From positions 6,957 through 70,956 of the forward strand of contig JBIQKC010000014.1 in the NCBI GenBank assembly GCA_044506885.1: DNA of 64,000 nt. The letters run 5' to 3'. The stretch's first letter is position 1. Each line of letters starts with the position of its first letter. The position numbers were made by a program, and so were the translations under genes. This document shows, piece by piece, positions 60,461-64,000 of this stretch. This DNA comes from Croceibacterium_A sp044506885 (lineage in GTDB: Bacteria > Pseudomonadota > Alphaproteobacteria > Sphingomonadales > Sphingomonadaceae). Below the pieces are notes generated by a model. It was not told where the DNA came from. It worked only from the letters and a program-made list of their open reading frames with translations, and ran no database searches.

Positions 60461-61503
60461 CAGTTGGCGGCCACGGATCCGGTCGATCCGCCCGTGGAAT
60501 AGGTCGCGTTCGCCCACTGGCGCGTGTTTTCCTCGTCGCCGTAGCCGTCGTAGATCGCCCGTGCGATGCTGGCGATCCTGGCTTCGCGATTGAGCCGCGT
60601 CCCCTGCCCGGTGACATAGATCGCCACCGCGATCGAGCGGCCGTCGGGGGTGGTGATGATGCCGATGTCGCTCGACGTGTTGTTCAGCGACCCGGTCTTG
60701 TGCGCCACCGTCACGCCTGTCGGAAGCATGGCGGGAATGCGCCGCGCGCCGGTGCGGCAGTTCTCCATCGCGTTGATGATCACGTTGCGGCTCGCCGCGC
60801 TCAGCCATTTGCCCTGGTAGAGGCCGCTGAGCAGCTGGACCATGGCGCGCGGGGTGGCGCTGTCGCGCTCGTCGATGCGCATCGCGGGATTGATCTCGCC
60901 ATCGTCGCGCACCAGCGTGGCGATGTCGCGCGTCAGGTTGAATTCGGCGATTCCGGCGCGGCGGGCCCAGTCGTTGACCACCGCCGGTCCGCCCACCGCG
61001 GCCAGCAGCGCGTCGGTCGCGGGGTTGGAGCTGCGGGTGATCATCAGTTCGATCAGCCGCTCCGCGCTCATGTATTGGCCCGGCTTCACCGGCGCGACCG
61101 CGCTCGAGAACGGCTTCGAGCTGACCGGAAGCAGCAGCGGGAACTCGCTCGTCAGGCTCCACTTGCCCTGATCGACGCCTTCAAGGAACGTGGCGGCGAT
61201 GGCGATCTTGCTGGTGCTCGCCATCGGGAAGCGCTGGTCGCCCAGCACCGCGATCTCCTGCCCCGTCGCGAGGTCGACCGCGGCGACGCCGATGCGCCCC
61301 TGCGCCCCGTCGGCGATCCGGGCGATCTGCAACGCAAACGGGTTTTCGTAGGACGCCGAATAATCGCGCGGCGCGCGTATCTCGGTGCCGAATGCGCTGT
61401 CGAAAGCGGCTTCGAGCGGCTGCGTCTGCGCGTGGGCCGACGCCAGCGGCGCGGCGAAGAGCGAAAGGCCGGCAAGGGCCCGTCCGATGATCCCGAGCTT
61501 CAT
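60460..61503 (-). CDS. Class A beta-lactamase homologue with altered active-site residues
   Basis: The 347-residue protein has a signal peptide ending near AHAQ (about residue 26) and a class A fold: Ser96-Thr-Ser-Lys99 (SxxK), Ser158-Ser-Asn160 at the SDN position, and Lys269-Thr-Gly271 (KTG). Aligned gap-free from the conserved Asp179 (DERD) back to Arg164 (RDDGEIN), the general-base Glu166 is replaced by Asp201. True class A enzymes need Glu166 for deacylation, so penicillinase activity may be weak or the enzyme may have another substrate. Location should be periplasmic. No ampR-like regulator is nearby. Confidence 0.9.
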   Translation of the reverse strand: MKLGIIGRALAGLSLFAAPLASAHAQTQPLEAAFDSAFGTEIRAPRDYSASYENPFALQIARIADGAQGRIGVAAVDLATGQEIAVLGDQRFPMASTSKIAIAATFLEGVDQGKWSLTSEFPLLLPVSSKPFSSAVAPVKPGQYMSAERLIELMITRSSNPATDALLAAVGGPAVVNDWARRAGIAEFNLTRDIATLVRDDGEINPAMRIDERDSATPRAMVQLLSGLYQGKWLSAASRNVIINAMENCRTGARRIPAMLPTGVTVAHKTGSLNNTSSDIGIITTPDGRSIAVAIYVTGQGTRLNREARIASIARAIYDGYGDEENTRQWANATYSTGGSTGSVAAN

Positions 61504-61619
61504 GTGCGGAAGCCTACCCTCATGAATATTGTCAAAATGTTAACCACGCCACGAAGATTGGCAATCCCGGCGCGACGAGTGGAATCCTGTTGGCGATCAA
61601 CCGTTTGCCGAAACCAGCC

Positions 61620-62411
61620 TTATGCGGGCTTGCGCAGCCGCAGGGCGAACTGGTCGGTCTTGCCCTGGATGGCGGGATCGAACACGTTCGCGGTGCGCGG
61701 GTCGTCGGGCGCGGCGTAGAGATCGCTCTCTTCCTCCAGCTCGAATCCGGCGGCCGTCAGGGCGTCGATGGCGGCCTGGCGGTCGATACGGTGCGTCTCG
61801 CCCGTCGTGTTCGTTCCGCTGCCGTCGGGGGCGCTGTGATCGACGACCACCAGCGTTCCGCCGGGCTTGAGCGCATCGTACAGCGCCTGGATCGCCTTGC
61901 CTGAGGTGTCTTCGGGCATCTGCGGTATGAACAGGTCGTGCAGGTTCATCACCGTGATGATCGTGTCGAGCGGTTCGGGGAAGGGCGGGGCCGCCACCGG
62001 GCCGCGCAGCGGGAACACGTGCACCGGCGCGCCCTGCTCGTCGGCATAGGGCCTGACGGCTTCGTCCTGCTCGGTCGCGTATTCCGGGCGGAAGGCGATG
62101 AATTCGTCGGGCTGGAAGGCGTAGACCTTGCCGTTGGCCCCCACCGCCATCGCCAGCAGCCGCGTCACGTAGCCGCCGCCCATGATATAGTCGCCCACCG
62201 CTTCGCCCTTGTCGATCTGCGCGAAGGCGAGCAGTTCGCCGGGCTTGCGCGCCGCGTCGCGCTCGCGGTCCGCCGCCGGGCGGGCGATGTCGTTGATCGC
62301 CATTGTGTAGTCGCTGGCGGCGTAGGCGGCTTCGGTGGCTTCGGGTTCCGGCGCTTCCGATGCGCAGGCGGCCAGGGACAGGGCGAACGCGATGCTTACG
62401 GACAGGCGCAT
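61620..62411 (-). CDS. SAM-methyltransferase-like lipoprotein
   Basis: The 263-residue protein starts with a lipoprotein signal (FALSLAACAS, Cys near residue 16), yet the mature part resembles a class I methyltransferase: VGDYIMGGGYVTRLLAMAVG at the SAM loop, VYAFQPDE after strand 2, TIITVMNLHDLFIP and LKPGGTLVVVDHSA. The combination of export and a SAM fold is unusual because SAM is a cytoplasmic cofactor; the family may have a different activity. GGGAGAGAGACC precedes the ATG. It is on the same strand as, and downstream of, groEL, beyond the groEL terminator. Confidence 0.85.
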   Translation of the reverse strand: MRLSVSIAFALSLAACASEAPEPEATEAAYAASDYTMAINDIARPAADRERDAARKPGELLAFAQIDKGEAVGDYIMGGGYVTRLLAMAVGANGKVYAFQPDEFIAFRPEYATEQDEAVRPYADEQGAPVHVFPLRGPVAAPPFPEPLDTIITVMNLHDLFIPQMPEDTSGKAIQALYDALKPGGTLVVVDHSAPDGSGTNTTGETHRIDRQAAIDALTAAGFELEEESDLYAAPDDPRTANVFDPAIQGKTDQFALRLRKPA

Positions 62412-62469
62412 GGTCTCTCTCCCACTTGTCGTTGGAGCGGGAGCTTACCCGAGCGCTGGCCGGGAGCAA

Positions 62470-62505
62470 GAAAAAGGGGCCGGAGGAATTGCTCCTCCGG
62501 CCCCT
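62470..62505 (-). terminator. Rho-independent terminator of groEL
   Basis: AGGGGCCGGAGGA-attgc-TCCTCCGGCCCCT is a perfect 13-bp stem. On the minus strand it ends in CCCCTTTTTC, giving the T tract 20 bp after the groEL stop. Confidence 0.95.
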
Positions 62506-62526
62506 CTTGCTACGCGAACGACGGGC

Positions 62527-64000
<1,474 letters not shown>

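Overview
The window is high-G+C, gene-dense chromosomal DNA of an alphaproteobacterium, most likely a member of the Sphingomonadales (Novosphingobium/Sphingobium/Erythrobacteraceae type). The clues are family content and gene order, not a marker gene: a TonB-dependent receptor, a lignostilbene dioxygenase with an aromatic-acid transporter, GMC alcohol oxidases, a DUF6152/SMP-30 operon, a hisC-tyrA block divergent from metX-metW, and abundant short palindromic repeats. No prophage, insertion sequence, rRNA, tRNA or CRISPR array was seen.

Layout. 1-9286: the end of a TonB-dependent receptor, a SnoaL/NTF2-fold protein, dcd coupled to a Fic protein and a small putative antitoxin, putA, and a divergent MBL-fold hydrolase/ThDP-enzyme pair. 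9355-17539: a chemosensory operon (cheA-cheW-cheY-cheB-cheR, a GGDEF-EAL protein and a receptor with almost no periplasmic part). 17624-21473: a three-gene exported-protein operon ending in an SMP-30 family protein, a VapBC module and trxB. 21707-27206: two GMC oxidoreductases, a small NTF2-like protein and a divergent aldehyde dehydrogenase. 27301-34029: a second VapBC, a cytochrome b561-YceI fusion, tyrA-hisC, metX-metW and a third toxin-antitoxin pair. 34033-43123: one block for glutathione-dependent formaldehyde oxidation to CO2 (frmA, a VOC protein, fghA, fdsG, fdsB, mobA, fdsA, fdsD, fdhD). 43220-46629: an AAHS-type transporter, a MarR regulator and a divergent lignostilbene dioxygenase. 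46646-52380: an RND efflux operon. 52868-64000: an OmpA-like protein, two unknowns, a serine hydrolase, polA, an alanine-rich lipoprotein, a class A beta-lactamase homologue, a methyltransferase-like lipoprotein and the 3' part of groEL.

How the genes may work together. The dioxygenase keeps the three substrate-site residues known from lignostilbene dioxygenases (F59, Y101, K134), so it should split a stilbene into two aromatic aldehydes. A 19-bp operator-like sequence between it and the MarR gene recurs, 14 of 19 bases identical and more perfectly palindromic, 19 kb away between the GMC oxidase and the aldehyde dehydrogenase. I infer one MarR regulon for lignin-type biaryl side-chain oxidation, cleavage and uptake. 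The adjacent formaldehyde-oxidation block would suit a pathway that releases formaldehyde.

Other themes are four putative toxin-antitoxin or Fic modules within 34 kb, and several families of palindromic repeats. One repeat lies in frame inside putA, and two others appear to supply the ribosome-binding sites of fdhD and mobA.
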